A DNA stretch of 33,633 nucleotides from CAZTVN01 sp964617145 (GCA_964617145.1 CAZTVN010000004.1:1-33633); one strand, 5' to 3'; numbered from the stretch's first letter, positions 9,243 to 17,393 are shown. Program-made: numbers and translations. The notes: generated by a model from the sequence alone, not told the origin.

Positions 9243-9268
9243 AAAAAGTGTCACCGGTGATACTTTTT
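9243..9268. promoter_or_regulatory. Near-perfect palindrome centred on CACCGGTG (candidate operator)
   Basis: The core TCACCGGTGA (9251-9260) is a perfect palindrome. It extends outward as AAGTGTCACC/GGTGATACTT and further into flanking A and T runs, with only one interior mismatch. There is no loop, which favours a protein-binding site over an RNA hairpin. The same core recurs at 10168-10177, and the half-site AAGTATCACC recurs at 10101-10110. Confidence 0.5.
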
Positions 9269-9366
9269 AAAAATCAACTTGACAGACATTTTTGCATGAA
9301 AAGCGAAATGAATTTGTGACTTCACATAGGTCAAAAATTGACATGATAATTTTTGCGCGGAAAATG

Positions 9367-9375
9367 TGCTAAAAT
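9367..9375 (+). promoter_or_regulatory. Candidate extended -10 promoter of the HNH-type gene
   Basis: The plus strand reads TGCTAAAAT, a TG-extended -10, about 80 bases upstream of the ATG at 9457. No strong -35 is seen at the matching distance. Confidence 0.4.
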
Positions 9376-9456
9376 AGCATTTACAAGGCTTTTTTTCTTG
9401 TTTGTTATTAGGATTTTTGAGAAAATTTAATCATAAGATCCTTCACGCAAAATACC

Positions 9457-10161
9457 ATGATCCATGCACGAAAATTACATAATGAATTTGTCAGACTTGG
9501 TGGGATGAGGCTCAAGTTGAAAAACAAAATGCTCGCTATTCTTCCTGAAATTTATGAGAGTGGGATTTGGAAAAAGTATGCAGGTTCCATTGAAGAATAT
9601 GCCGGTAAATATGGAGACATCGCAAAAACAACGGTGATAAAAAGGCTCAGGCTTGAAGAAAATTTGAAAGACAAACCGTGTCTCAAAGCCGCCATTTCCA
9701 AAGTCGGAGTCCATAAAGTCGCGCTGGTGGCAAAAATTGCGACAGCTGAAACGGATTCTATTATGGCGGAAAATCTTTTCAGCATGAGCAAAATGGCAGT
9801 ACAAAGTTTGTCGAAAGAACTTCGAGCTGGGCAAAACGTAGAGAGTGTTCCAGAAGGTTTTCGGCAACTTGCTTTTGTCGATCACGGTTTTGTTCATCAC
9901 GCGCCGCTTTGCAAGGCGGTTTCCATCATAAAAAAGATAGAACTGGATGAAAATTCAACTTTCCTTTTCATGAAATTAAAAAGCAAACTTGGAAAAAATC
10001 TCAGCGATAAAGAATTTTTGGCAATGATGCTGGAGGAACGGGCAAAAGAAGAGTTTCCTCAAAAACGAAGCAAAATCACGAATAAAGGAGCTTCGTCAAA
10101 AAGTATCACCGCAATCGCATTGCAAAACGGAGCGACCATTTCCAAAGAAATAATGGGTTAA
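9457..10161 (+). CDS. N-terminal part of an HNH-endonuclease-type protein (split gene)
   Basis: This 234-residue frame resembles the helical N-terminal region of a protein type I recall from Peregrinibacteria and related CPR genomes that normally ends in an HNH nuclease domain. Visible hallmarks are ILPEIYESGIWKKY, the SIEEYAGKYG segment, DKPCLKAAISKVGVHKVALVAKIAT and ENLFSMSKMAVQSLSKELR. It has no nuclease residues of its own and stops with TAA at 10159-10161. The missing HNH domain lies immediately downstream in the -1 frame, which is open across the junction. I therefore read 9457-10526 as one gene broken by a frameshift or recently split. Homology is from memory of family features and was not searched. 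Confidence 0.6.
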   Translation: MIHARKLHNEFVRLGGMRLKLKNKMLAILPEIYESGIWKKYAGSIEEYAGKYGDIAKTTVIKRLRLEENLKDKPCLKAAISKVGVHKVALVAKIATAETDSIMAENLFSMSKMAVQSLSKELRAGQNVESVPEGFRQLAFVDHGFVHHAPLCKAVSIIKKIELDENSTFLFMKLKSKLGKNLSDKEFLAMMLEERAKEEFPQKRSKITNKGASSKSITAIALQNGATISKEIMG

Positions 10162-10167
10162 AAAATA

Positions 10168-10177
10168 TCACCGGTGA
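10168..10177. repeat. Second copy of the TCACCGGTGA palindrome
   Basis: It is identical to the core at 9251-9260 (shared stretch TCACCGGTGAT, 11 bases). It sits 7 bases after the stop of the 9457-10161 frame, at the break between the two halves of the HNH-type gene. Confidence 0.7.
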
Positions 10178-10199
10178 TGCAAACGAGACGAAATCAACG

Positions 10200-10526
10200 A
10201 TGGAGAAAGGAAGTGATGCCGGCCGCTACATCCCCGTCAATAAAAAACGCGAAGTCATCGCTCAAACACATGGGAAATGCGCTTATCCGAATTGCCATTC
10301 GCCATACGAGGTTTTCCATCACACCGACCGCTACAGTGAGAGCAGAACGCACGACTCCATCATACCTTTTTGCAAAATTCACCATGAATTTGCGCACCAT
10401 AACCTGATACAAAATGAAACACTCAAAACAGATGAATGGCGAATATCGGTTATCAAAGAACCTGTGGAAAAAATTTCACAAGCAGATGTTCTTTACCGAA
10501 AATATCGAAGGGGAATATTGGACTAA
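10200..10526 (+). CDS. HNH endonuclease domain (C-terminal part of split gene)
   Basis: A 108-residue HNH/zinc-finger nuclease domain. RYIPVNKKREV leads in, then C27 and C32 (GKCAYPNC), the FHH motif (H40-H41), and PFCKIHHEFAHHN with C58 and H61-H62. This is the layout of HNH domains found at the C-terminus of DUF222-like and related proteins. The frame is open upstream well into the preceding gene. The ATG at 10200 has no ribosome binding site, so this piece may not be translated independently. It ends with TAA at 10524-10526. Confidence 0.65.
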   Translation: MEKGSDAGRYIPVNKKREVIAQTHGKCAYPNCHSPYEVFHHTDRYSESRTHDSIIPFCKIHHEFAHHNLIQNETLKTDEWRISVIKEPVEKISQADVLYRKYRRGILD

Positions 10527-10687
10527 GATTCCCCCCAGCTTAGGCAGGAGGGATTGCGTTGGGAAGCTAAGGAGGTGCTGAAAATGTTCGCTCTTCGCGG
10601 TTTCATTTATTTCTGCAAATAAGCCATTTTTCTTTGCGCTTTTCGATTTTTAGGTTATATTTACAGTGGAGTTTTATCTTTCAAAGG

Positions 10688-11686
10688 ATGCCTACTGTTA
10701 CAGCGATCCATCGAGAAACTGATCGTCTTTTTCAACATCTTCAAAAAGTTGGGTGGGTTTATAGTGATTGCGAACTTTATGCTCCTTTAACTCTTGAAAT
10801 TAATCAACTGAAAAAAGAGCAAAATGCCCTTATTCTCGCTCATTCCTACCAAACTCCTGACATCATGTATGGCATTGCTGATTTTGTTGGTGATTCTTAT
10901 GGATTAAGTCAACTTGCGGCACAAACCGATGCTTCAAAGATTATTTTTTGCAGTGTGCATTTTATGGCTGAGACCGCGAAACTTCTCAATCCTCAAAAGG
11001 AAGTTCTTATTCCAACTCCTGCGGGATGTTCTTTAGCGGAATCTATTACTCCTCAAGATGTTCGGGATCTTCGGGCACAATATCCGAAGGCAGGTGTTGT
11101 TTGTTATATCAATACAACCGCCGCGGTTAAAGCTGAATGTGATGTTACCTGCACTTCTGCCAATGCCTTACAGATTATCGAGGCTATGGCCCAAGAGGAA
11201 ATTATTTTTCTTCCTGATGAACTTATGGCGAAAAACCTTATGCCTCTCTCATCAAAAAAAATCATTCCTTGGAATGGTCGTTGTATTGTCCATGAGGAAT
11301 TTACTGTGGAAACGGTTCGAGCTATCCGAGAGAAATATCCTCATGTCAAAATTTTGGCTCATCCTGAATGCACGCCTTCTGTTATTGATGAAGTCGATCT
11401 TGTCGCAAGCACTACGGGCATTGTTGATTATGTAAAAAAACATGGCGTCGGGGACTATATGCTTGTGACGGAATGTGGCATCACTGATCGGATAAAAATC
11501 GAGATGCCAGAAGCTCACATTCTTGGGACATGTTCACTGTGTCCCTATATGAAAAAAATTATGATTCGCGATGTTTTAACAGCGCTCAAAAATCCACGCG
11601 AAGAACAATTTGTTACCATCGATCCAGAAATTTTTGAAAAAGCTCGCGCAACGCTTGATCGAATGTTTGCCATGAGTAAAATTTAG
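10688..11686 (+). CDS. nadA: Quinolinate synthase NadA (4Fe-4S)
   Basis: NadA condenses iminoaspartate with dihydroxyacetone phosphate to quinolinate in NAD synthesis, using a 4Fe-4S cluster. Expected ligands are present (numbering from the chosen ATG): C88 in FCSVHFMAETAK, C199 in GRCIVHEEF and C285 in CSLCPYMKK. Other family marks are LAHSYQ, VGDSYGLS, CTSANA and LAHPEC. The 332 aa length is normal. An upstream TTG at 10634 would add 18 residues unlike the family; the ATG at 10688 is preceded by AAAGG, though very close. No nadB or nadC is in the window. It is convergent with the SUF operon, whose product it should need for its cluster. Confidence 0.96.
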   Translation: MPTVTAIHRETDRLFQHLQKVGWVYSDCELYAPLTLEINQLKKEQNALILAHSYQTPDIMYGIADFVGDSYGLSQLAAQTDASKIIFCSVHFMAETAKLLNPQKEVLIPTPAGCSLAESITPQDVRDLRAQYPKAGVVCYINTTAAVKAECDVTCTSANALQIIEAMAQEEIIFLPDELMAKNLMPLSSKKIIPWNGRCIVHEEFTVETVRAIREKYPHVKILAHPECTPSVIDEVDLVASTTGIVDYVKKHGVGDYMLVTECGITDRIKIEMPEAHILGTCSLCPYMKKIMIRDVLTALKNPREEQFVTIDPEIFEKARATLDRMFAMSKI

Positions 11687-11744
11687 AGAAAGCTTGGGAA
11701 TTTTCCTCGAAAATCCTTATCGCTATCGGCCGTTTGCAGGTTTC

Positions 11745-12083
11745 TCAAAAACCAAAAAGCAACTGTTTCATATCTTCATCCATTCGCTCATGGGTCCACA
11801 CCGGGTCCCACACAATATTCACATCGCATCTTTTTATTCCCTCAAATTTTTCCATTTCATCTTGCACTTGCGCGATGATTTCCGGCCCTTGAGGGCAACC
11901 GATACTGGTCAGCGTCATGGTGACTAAAGCCACATCATCCTTTATTTCTACATCATACACAAGCCCTAAATCGACAATTCCTATTCCTACTTCAGGATCC
12001 ACAACATTATTGAGAAGATTCCAATAGGGTTCAGTTCTTTTTTCTTTTGGGACTGGTATGATGGGTTTATTTTTTGATTTCAT
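11745..12083 (-). CDS. sufT: SufT-type MIP18/DUF59 iron-sulfur assembly protein
   Basis: A 112-residue MIP18-family (DUF59) protein. It shows VVDPEVGIGIVDLGLVYDV, the conserved LTSIGCPQGP with the family's reactive Cys, and VWDPVWTHERM. SufT proteins help mature Fe-S proteins and often close SUF operons. Here it is the last gene of the run, 84 bases after sufU on the same strand. It starts at ATG 12083, with no ribosome site visible upstream. Family is secure; the exact role is inferred from context. Confidence 0.9.
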   Translation of the reverse strand: MKSKNKPIIPVPKEKRTEPYWNLLNNVVDPEVGIGIVDLGLVYDVEIKDDVALVTMTLTSIGCPQGPEIIAQVQDEMEKFEGIKRCDVNIVWDPVWTHERMDEDMKQLLFGF

Positions 12084-12167
12084 GGATAAGGAGGCTTAAG
12101 AAAAATTATGCGGAATGAAATTTTCACAATTTTAAAAATACTTCAGCACGTCACTCATTTTTCAGGC

Positions 12168-12542
12168 TTATGAGCTTTTCAATCCCAATATGGCAGCTTT
12201 TTTTGCCGCGACTAAGGCAAGGAGCGCGCATTTTACTCTTGCTGGACTTATTGGCACTCCGAGCATTTCAAACACTTTTTCGTTGGTCATTTCTTGTATT
12301 TCTTGCCATGTTTTTCCAAGAATTTTTTCTGTGAGCATGGATGAGGCGGCCTGACTTATGGCGCAACCACTTCCACTAAAGCCGATATCGATAATTTTGC
12401 CATCCTCTGCTTTTATATCAAGTTGAATTCTGTCTCCGCAGAGAGGATTGTATTCCATCACTGAAACGGTAGGATTTTCAAGCGTCCCATAATGCTCAGG
12501 ATGTTTGTAGTGAAAGAGTATATTTTCAGAATAGAGATCCAT
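12168..12542 (-). CDS. sufU: SufU/IscU-type iron-sulfur scaffold or sulfur-transfer protein
   Basis: A 124-residue NifU_N-fold protein. C35 and D37 lie in NPLCGD, C60 in GSGCAISQAASS and C105 in ARVKCALL, which together form the Zn/Fe-S site of the family. The RVKC form (Lys before the last Cys) is SufU-like, whereas IscU has His. Yet the gap between C60 and C105 is 44 residues, as in IscU, so the insertion of roughly 20 residues typical of Firmicute SufU is missing. It follows sufS by 2 bases, and SufU usually receives sulfur from SufS. Whether it acts as scaffold or as sulfur relay is not decided by sequence. Confidence 0.93.
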   Translation of the reverse strand: MDLYSENILFHYKHPEHYGTLENPTVSVMEYNPLCGDRIQLDIKAEDGKIIDIGFSGSGCAISQAASSMLTEKILGKTWQEIQEMTNEKVFEMLGVPISPARVKCALLALVAAKKAAILGLKSS

Positions 12543-12544
12543 AC

Positions 12545-13783
12545 TTAACGAACATCAAAAATACGAATAACTTCATTTAAGGCATGCTGCGCTGTTTCAA
12601 TGTCATCAAGAGTGTTGTAAATATAAAAACTCATGCGTGCCAAGGCTTCAACTCCAAGGCGTCTTAACAAAGGTTGCGCGCAATGATGGCCTGAACGTAT
12701 GGCGACGCCTTCTTCACTAAAGATGCTTGCCACGTCATGAGCGTGAACTCCCTTAACATTGAAAGCAAGAATGCCTCCGACATTTTCTACTGGACGCGGA
12801 TGAAAAAGAGTAACTTGTTGGTAGGCTGAAAATCGTTCTATCGCAGCCTTTAAAAGCGTTTCATCGTGTTTTTTTATATTTTGAAATCCAATATTCTCTA
12901 TGTATTCTAATGCTGTTTTAAACGCAACAATGTCAGCAATATTTGGAGTTCCTGCCTCAAATCGAAACGGAAGTTCGTTATAGGTTGCCTCATATTGATC
13001 GACTGAAAGCACCATGTCTCCGCCGTATAAGAATGATGGCATGGTTTTTAAGATTTCTTCTTTTGCATACAATACTCCGACTCCTAAAGGACCGAGCATT
13101 TTGTGACTCGAAAATGCACAAAAATCAGCATCGATTTCTTGCATATCTAATTTTCTATGCGCGGCATATTGCGCTGCATCGATGACCACTAATGCTCCGA
13201 AGTCATGAGCTTGTTTTATCATTTCTTTCACATTTGGAATCATTCCAAGAACATTTGACATAGCGCTCAAACACACGAGCTTCACTTTTCCTTTTTTGAG
13301 GATTTCTTTATACACTTTTTCATCTAGTTTCAAAGAATCGTCATTTGTAAAAGGAATGACTTCGAGTATAGCTTCTTTTTCTTTCGTGAGAACTTGCCAT
13401 GGCACAAGATTGGAATGGTGTTCTATGGCGCTTACTACAATCCTATCGCCTTGCGTGATATATTTTCCCCCCCATGTGTAAGCGATCAAATTTATTGATT
13501 CAGTTGTTCCATGCGTAAAGATGATTTCTTCGTTTTTTTTTGCGTTGATGAAATTTTTTACATATTTCCTCGTCGATTCGTATTGCTCTGTTGCTTCTTC
13601 GGACAGCGTATGTACTCCTCTGTGTACATTGGCATTTGAAGTTTTGTAATATTCTGAAATCGCATCGATTACCTGAATGGGTTTTTGTGTTGTCGCGGCA
13701 CTGTCAAGATAAACGAGACATTTATCCTTCATACGTCTTTGTAAAATGGGAAAATCTGATTGTACTTTTTTAGAATCGAACAT
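12545..13783 (-). CDS. sufS: Cysteine desulfurase SufS (group II)
   Basis: SufS takes sulfur from cysteine as a persulfide for Fe-S assembly, using PLP. The 412-residue protein has YLDSAATTQKP near the start, H123 (EHHSN) stacking on PLP, D202 and Q205 (DAAQ), the PLP lysine K228 in SSHKMLGP, and catalytic C368 in RSGHHCAQP, the group II loop. Its start overlaps the end of sufD by 14 bases, and its stop is 2 bases before sufU. This tight packing implies cotranscription and coupled translation in the SUF operon. Confidence 0.96.
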   Translation of the reverse strand: MFDSKKVQSDFPILQRRMKDKCLVYLDSAATTQKPIQVIDAISEYYKTSNANVHRGVHTLSEEATEQYESTRKYVKNFINAKKNEEIIFTHGTTESINLIAYTWGGKYITQGDRIVVSAIEHHSNLVPWQVLTKEKEAILEVIPFTNDDSLKLDEKVYKEILKKGKVKLVCLSAMSNVLGMIPNVKEMIKQAHDFGALVVIDAAQYAAHRKLDMQEIDADFCAFSSHKMLGPLGVGVLYAKEEILKTMPSFLYGGDMVLSVDQYEATYNELPFRFEAGTPNIADIVAFKTALEYIENIGFQNIKKHDETLLKAAIERFSAYQQVTLFHPRPVENVGGILAFNVKGVHAHDVASIFSEEGVAIRSGHHCAQPLLRRLGVEALARMSFYIYNTLDDIETAQHALNEVIRIFDVR

Positions 13784-14561
13784 GGAGATATCTTATACAT
13801 TCGTCTTTCAGTTGCATTTTTATTTCTTCACTTGGAATTTTCTCAATATCTGCTTCAAAAAAACCTTGAATGAGCATTTCTTTTGCTGTATGAGTGTCCA
13901 AGCCTCGACTTTGGAGATAAAAAAGCATTTCATCATCGACTGTGCCGACCGTCGCTGCGTGGCCTGCTTTGACATCATCTGCTTCAATTTCGAGTGAAGG
14001 GATGGAATAGACTTTTGCATGAGAGGAAAGTAGGAGGGAATGATGATTTAAATAACAATCGCTTAATTTTGCGGCAGGAAGAATCTTTAAATTGCCCTTG
14101 TAATCAACCGTAGCTTTATCAAAAAGCGCATTTCTTACATTATACGAGGCTTTTGTGTTTTTCGTTTCATGATAGGAAATTGTTTCAAATCGATACTTCT
14201 GATCATTTCTTCCGATAATAAGAATGAAACAATTTACCTTCGATTCCTTCCCACGCAAATGAAAGTGTATTTTTTTTACTTCTTCCCAACCTTCCGTAAG
14301 AAATGCGATAAAGGTGAGGGTTGCTTGCTCTTCAAGGATGATTGAACTCGTATTTAAGGTGTTTGTGAGCAAAACATGCTCTTCTCCTTTTTGAATATGC
14401 ACTTTCTCTGGGAGATACGGTATATAGGCGTGACGATTGCCTGAAGAAGTTTCATCGAAAATGTTTTGAGGTTTAGAGACATGCTGTAAAACATGTTTAG
14501 AGAGGTAAAGAAAAACATCCTTAGAGTGTGGTCGATTTTTCAAGTTTATAGCCTTACTCAT
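13770..14561 (-). CDS. sufD: SufD, short form of the SufBCD complex subunit
   Basis: A 263-residue member of the SufB/SufD family. It is much shorter than E. coli SufD (about 420), with the reduction in the N-terminal part. The C-terminal core is clear: IPSLEIEADDVKAGHAATVG followed by DDEMLFYLQSRGLDTHTAKEML. The His of GHAATVG corresponds to the essential SufD histidine at the SufB-SufD interface. It lies between sufB and sufS, 27 bases after sufB and overlapping sufS by 14 bases. Confidence 0.9.
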   Translation of the reverse strand: MSKAINLKNRPHSKDVFLYLSKHVLQHVSKPQNIFDETSSGNRHAYIPYLPEKVHIQKGEEHVLLTNTLNTSSIILEEQATLTFIAFLTEGWEEVKKIHFHLRGKESKVNCFILIIGRNDQKYRFETISYHETKNTKASYNVRNALFDKATVDYKGNLKILPAAKLSDCYLNHHSLLLSSHAKVYSIPSLEIEADDVKAGHAATVGTVDDEMLFYLQSRGLDTHTAKEMLIQGFFEADIEKIPSEEIKMQLKDECIRYLHVRF

Positions 14562-14588
14562 GTTTTAAAACGATAATTTAATCTATTT

Positions 14589-16007
14589 TTAACCGACGGA
14601 TCCCGTCATTTCAAGTTCGATGAGACGATTCATTTCAAGCGCGTATTCCATGGGAAGTTTTTTAATAATGGGCATGGCGAATCCATTCACGATCATTGAA
14701 GTTGCTTCTTCTTCGCTTAAACCTCGAGACATAAGGTAAAAAAGTTGCTCCTGCCCAATCTTTGCGACTGTTGCTTCGTGAGCAATAGTAGCATCTCCTT
14801 CATCGATTTGCATGGTTGGATACGTATCTGACCTTGAAGTTCTGTCAAGCATAAGGGCATCGCATGAGACGTGACTTTTTGTTTTTGTTGCGCCTTTTAC
14901 TACTTTTAGAAGGCCGCGATATGTCGCGCGTCCGTTTCCTTTGCTTAACGATTTTGAAACGATTTTTGAACTTGTGTTTTTTGCGGCGTGAATGATTTTT
15001 GCTCCGGCATCTTGATGCTGACCATTGCCTGCGAAAGCGAGCGATTGGACTTCTCCTTTAGCTCCTTCACCCATTAAAAATATAGCTGGATACTTCATCG
15101 TTATCTTTGATCCTATGTTGCAATCGAGCCAAAACATTTGCGCATTTTCATAGGCATAGGCTCTTTTTGTAACGAGGTTATAGACATTTGAAGACCAATT
15201 TTGGATCGTGGTGTATTGGCAACGCCCACCTTTTTTTACAATAATTTCTACCACGGCTGAATGCAGAGAGTCAGTCGAGTAAGTGGGCGCCGTGCAACCT
15301 TCGAGATAATGCACCGAGGCTCCTTCATCTACGATAATGAGTGTCCTTTCAAATTGTCCCATATTTTCGGCATTGATCCTGAAATAAGCTTGGAGTGGCA
15401 GTTCTATCTGTACGCCTTTTGGCACATAAATAAATGATCCACCCGACCATACCGCTGAATTGAGCGCTGCGAATTTGTTATCGTTTGCTGGAATGATTTT
15501 TCCAAAATATTGTTTAAAAAATTCTGGATATTTTTTAAAAGCATCATCGGTTGATTCGAAAATGACACCTTTTTCTTTTAGTTCTTTTTGGAGCGAATGA
15601 TAAATAACTTCAGATTCGAACTGAGCGCCTGTTCCCGCAAGAAATTTTCGTTCGGCCTGCGGGATTCCTAATTTTTCAAATGTGTTTTTGATCTCCTGCG
15701 GCACATCTTCCCAGCTTGTTTTTGACCCATCCTGAGGCCGAATGTAGTAGTGAATATTTTTGAAATCGATATCGCTTAAATCAGCTCCCCATGTTGGCAT
15801 CGGTTTTTCCATGAAAATTTCGTAAGAGCGGAGTCTAAAATCTCTCATCCATCTTGGTTCTTCTTTTTTTCGAGAAATCTGTTCCACGATTTCACGCGTC
15901 AAACCTTTCGGACTTTTGTATAGGACATGCGCATCCGTTTTGAAGCCGAATTTGTATTGGCCAAGAGTTTGATTGATTGTCTTTCTGGTACTTATGGGTA
16001 CTGACAT
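14589..16007 (-). CDS. sufB: SufB, Fe-S scaffold subunit of SufBCD
   Basis: SufB is the scaffold of the SufBCD complex. The 472-residue protein has the family blocks PRWMRDFRLRSYEIF, PTWGADLSDIDF, SGGSFIYVPKGVQIELPLQAYFR (in part), HYLEGCTAP, VSCDALMLD with the conserved Cys near residue 382, and DEGDATIAHEATVAKIG. I chose ATG at 16007, because MSVPISTRKTINQTLGQYKFGF fits the family. A GTG at 16031 would add 8 residues. An inverted repeat spans the sufC-sufB junction just upstream. Confidence 0.96.
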   Translation of the reverse strand: MSVPISTRKTINQTLGQYKFGFKTDAHVLYKSPKGLTREIVEQISRKKEEPRWMRDFRLRSYEIFMEKPMPTWGADLSDIDFKNIHYYIRPQDGSKTSWEDVPQEIKNTFEKLGIPQAERKFLAGTGAQFESEVIYHSLQKELKEKGVIFESTDDAFKKYPEFFKQYFGKIIPANDNKFAALNSAVWSGGSFIYVPKGVQIELPLQAYFRINAENMGQFERTLIIVDEGASVHYLEGCTAPTYSTDSLHSAVVEIIVKKGGRCQYTTIQNWSSNVYNLVTKRAYAYENAQMFWLDCNIGSKITMKYPAIFLMGEGAKGEVQSLAFAGNGQHQDAGAKIIHAAKNTSSKIVSKSLSKGNGRATYRGLLKVVKGATKTKSHVSCDALMLDRTSRSDTYPTMQIDEGDATIAHEATVAKIGQEQLFYLMSRGLSEEEATSMIVNGFAMPIIKKLPMEYALEMNRLIELEMTGSVG

Positions 16008-16027
16008 AGAAAAAATTGAGATTTTAA

Positions 16028-16060
16028 GCACATGCTGAAAAACTTCTTTTAAGCATGTGC
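16028..16060. repeat. Inverted repeat at the sufC-sufB junction
   Basis: Perfect 8-bp arms GCACATGC (16028-16035) and GCATGTGC (16053-16060) are separated by 17 bases. They cover the last codons of sufC and the sufB leader. No U-tract follows on the minus strand, so this is not an intrinsic terminator. It could be an mRNA hairpin that sets processing or translation of sufB relative to sufC. Confidence 0.5.
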
Positions 16061-16849
16061 GTATATTTTTTCAAACTGCTTTTCATGAATAAATTTTTGG
16101 TATCCTTCTTTTTCGAGTTCGATCGCAAGGTCAGGACCTCCTGATTTTACTATACTTCCTCGCGACATAACGTGAACGTGGTGAGAATGAATGTAGTTAA
16201 GCAACCTTTGATAGTGGGTGATAATCAAAATGCCTGCGTTACTTTTCTTTTGATATTGATTTACCCCTTGCGCCACAACCTTGAGAGCATCAATATCAAG
16301 ACCGGAATCAATTTCATCCAACATAGCGATTTTTGGCTCTAAAATAGACATCTGTACGATTTCACTTCTCTTTCTTTCACCGCCTGAGAATCCTTCATTT
16401 ACTGATCTTCCTGCAAATTTTTTTTCCATAGCAAGTAATTCCAAATTTTCTTGCATGACTTTGATAAATGGTCCTGGAGCAATGGGTTTTGCATTTTTGT
16501 TTATGGCTTTTTCATTGGCGCTTTTCGCCAATCTCATAAAATTTCCGAAGGTTACGCCGGCTATTTCGAGTGGTGATTGGAAACCTAAAAAAAGACCTTT
16601 GTTTGCTCTTTTATTCGGTTCAATTTCTGTAATATCTTCGCCATTCAAGAGTATTTTTCCGCCTTCTACTTTGTATTTTGGATGTCCCATCAATACATAG
16701 CAAAGAGTACTTTTTCCTGATCCGTTTGGCCCCATGATGGCGTGGATTTCACCTGAACGTATAGTGAGTGAAACGCCATTTAAAATCATTTGACCATTTA
16801 CTGATGCATTGAGATCGCGGATTTCCAGTGTATTCATTTTTTCAGACAT
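16049..16849 (-). CDS. sufC: SufC ATPase of SufBCD
   Basis: SufC is the ABC-type ATPase that drives SufBCD. The 266 residues carry Walker A GPNGSGKST (40-48), the Q-loop region GFQSPLEIAGV, signature SGGERKR (155-161), Walker B IAMLDEIDSGLD (from about 174, the SufC-typical form) and the switch His in IITHYQRLL. It is the second gene of the operon, 5 bases upstream of the possible GTG start of rrf2's downstream spacer and directly following the regulator. ATG is at 16849; a second Met at residue 5 is possible. Confidence 0.97.
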   Translation of the reverse strand: MSEKMNTLEIRDLNASVNGQMILNGVSLTIRSGEIHAIMGPNGSGKSTLCYVLMGHPKYKVEGGKILLNGEDITEIEPNKRANKGLFLGFQSPLEIAGVTFGNFMRLAKSANEKAINKNAKPIAPGPFIKVMQENLELLAMEKKFAGRSVNEGFSGGERKRSEIVQMSILEPKIAMLDEIDSGLDIDALKVVAQGVNQYQKKSNAGILIITHYQRLLNYIHSHHVHVMSRGSIVKSGGPDLAIELEKEGYQKFIHEKQFEKIYAHA

Positions 16850-16860
16850 GAAACAAAGAT

Positions 16861-17355
16861 TTAAGAAATAAGTGTCATGAGAGAGTGAGATTGTAAGATA
16901 TTTTCGATTTCTTTATTCATTTTTTCCATTCCCTGTTTCATTTGGCAACAGCTTTCTCTTTCGCAAAGAGGAGTGGTTCGGTCATGGTGTTCTCGAAGGC
17001 AGGGTACGATAGCTATATGTCCCTCGAGGCCTTCAATAACGTCTTTGAGAGAAATCTCTTCTGCTTTTCGCGTCAAATTATATCCTCCAGCTTTTCCACG
17101 AATAGCTCTAATAATTCCTGCTTTTTTCAAGTTCACGGCAATTTTTTGAAGAAAATAAAAAGAGATATTGTTTTTCTTGGCGATGGTTTTTACTGAAAGA
17201 GGGGTTTTATCCTTATTTTTGTTGAGAGTGTCGTGCTTATGAAGAGCGCTTAGGAAAAAGAGCGCTAAATCGACCTTTTGACTGAATGGCAAAATACGAT
17301 TTGTGTGAAAATCTTTATCTTTTGCTATACTGTTTTGTGCGCATATTAATGACAT
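16861..17355 (-). CDS. Rrf2/IscR-type transcriptional regulator of the SUF operon
   Basis: A winged-helix Rrf2-family regulator of 164 residues. It has the FSQKVDLALFFLSAL opening helix, the HTH segment LSVKTIAKKNNISFYFLQKIA, and the wing RAIRGKAGGYNLTRKAEEISLKDVIEGLEG. A Cys group follows (PCLREHH, then LCERESCCQM), which fits Fe-S sensing as in IscR or SufR. I chose ATG at 17355; a TTG at 17373 is open but would lie inside an operator-like inverted repeat. It heads the operon and should respond to Fe-S status, presumably autoregulating suf. This last point is inferred from family and context. Confidence 0.9.
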   Translation of the reverse strand: MSLICAQNSIAKDKDFHTNRILPFSQKVDLALFFLSALHKHDTLNKNKDKTPLSVKTIAKKNNISFYFLQKIAVNLKKAGIIRAIRGKAGGYNLTRKAEEISLKDVIEGLEGHIAIVPCLREHHDRTTPLCERESCCQMKQGMEKMNKEIENILQSHSLMTLIS

Positions 17356-17360
17356 TTTTG

Positions 17361-17385
17361 AATTGAGAGCCAAAAACTCTTAATT
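17361..17385. promoter_or_regulatory. Candidate Rrf2 operator (25-bp inverted repeat)
   Basis: On the minus strand, arm AATTAAGAG and arm CTCTCAATT are separated by 7 bases, and 8 of 9 positions are complementary. The 25-bp size equals that of known IscR-type sites. It lies just after the predicted transcription start and before the rrf2 ATG, a position suited to repression. Confidence 0.45.
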
Positions 17386-17393
17386 GCGCTTAT

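Larger units (their letters stand above)
8960..9456. other. 497-base intergenic region between divergent genes
   Basis: This stretch has no credible gene. Its left part has an eight-C run (8989-8996) and AT-rich sequence without recognisable features. Its right part holds a near-perfect palindrome centred at 9255/9256, isolated TTGACA hexamers near 9280 and 9337 without matching -10 elements, and an extended -10 at 9367-9375. I see no tRNA, hairpin terminator or repeat array. Confidence 0.6.

Noticed and set aside
10140..10200. Programmed -1 frameshift joining the two HNH-gene halves
   Set aside because: No slippery heptamer in the right phase before the TAA and no clear downstream structure other than the short palindrome. 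A mutation or assembly error is simpler.
16281..16700. 139-residue plus-strand frame inside sufC
   Set aside because: It lies wholly antisense to the clearly conserved SufC ATPase and has no features of its own.
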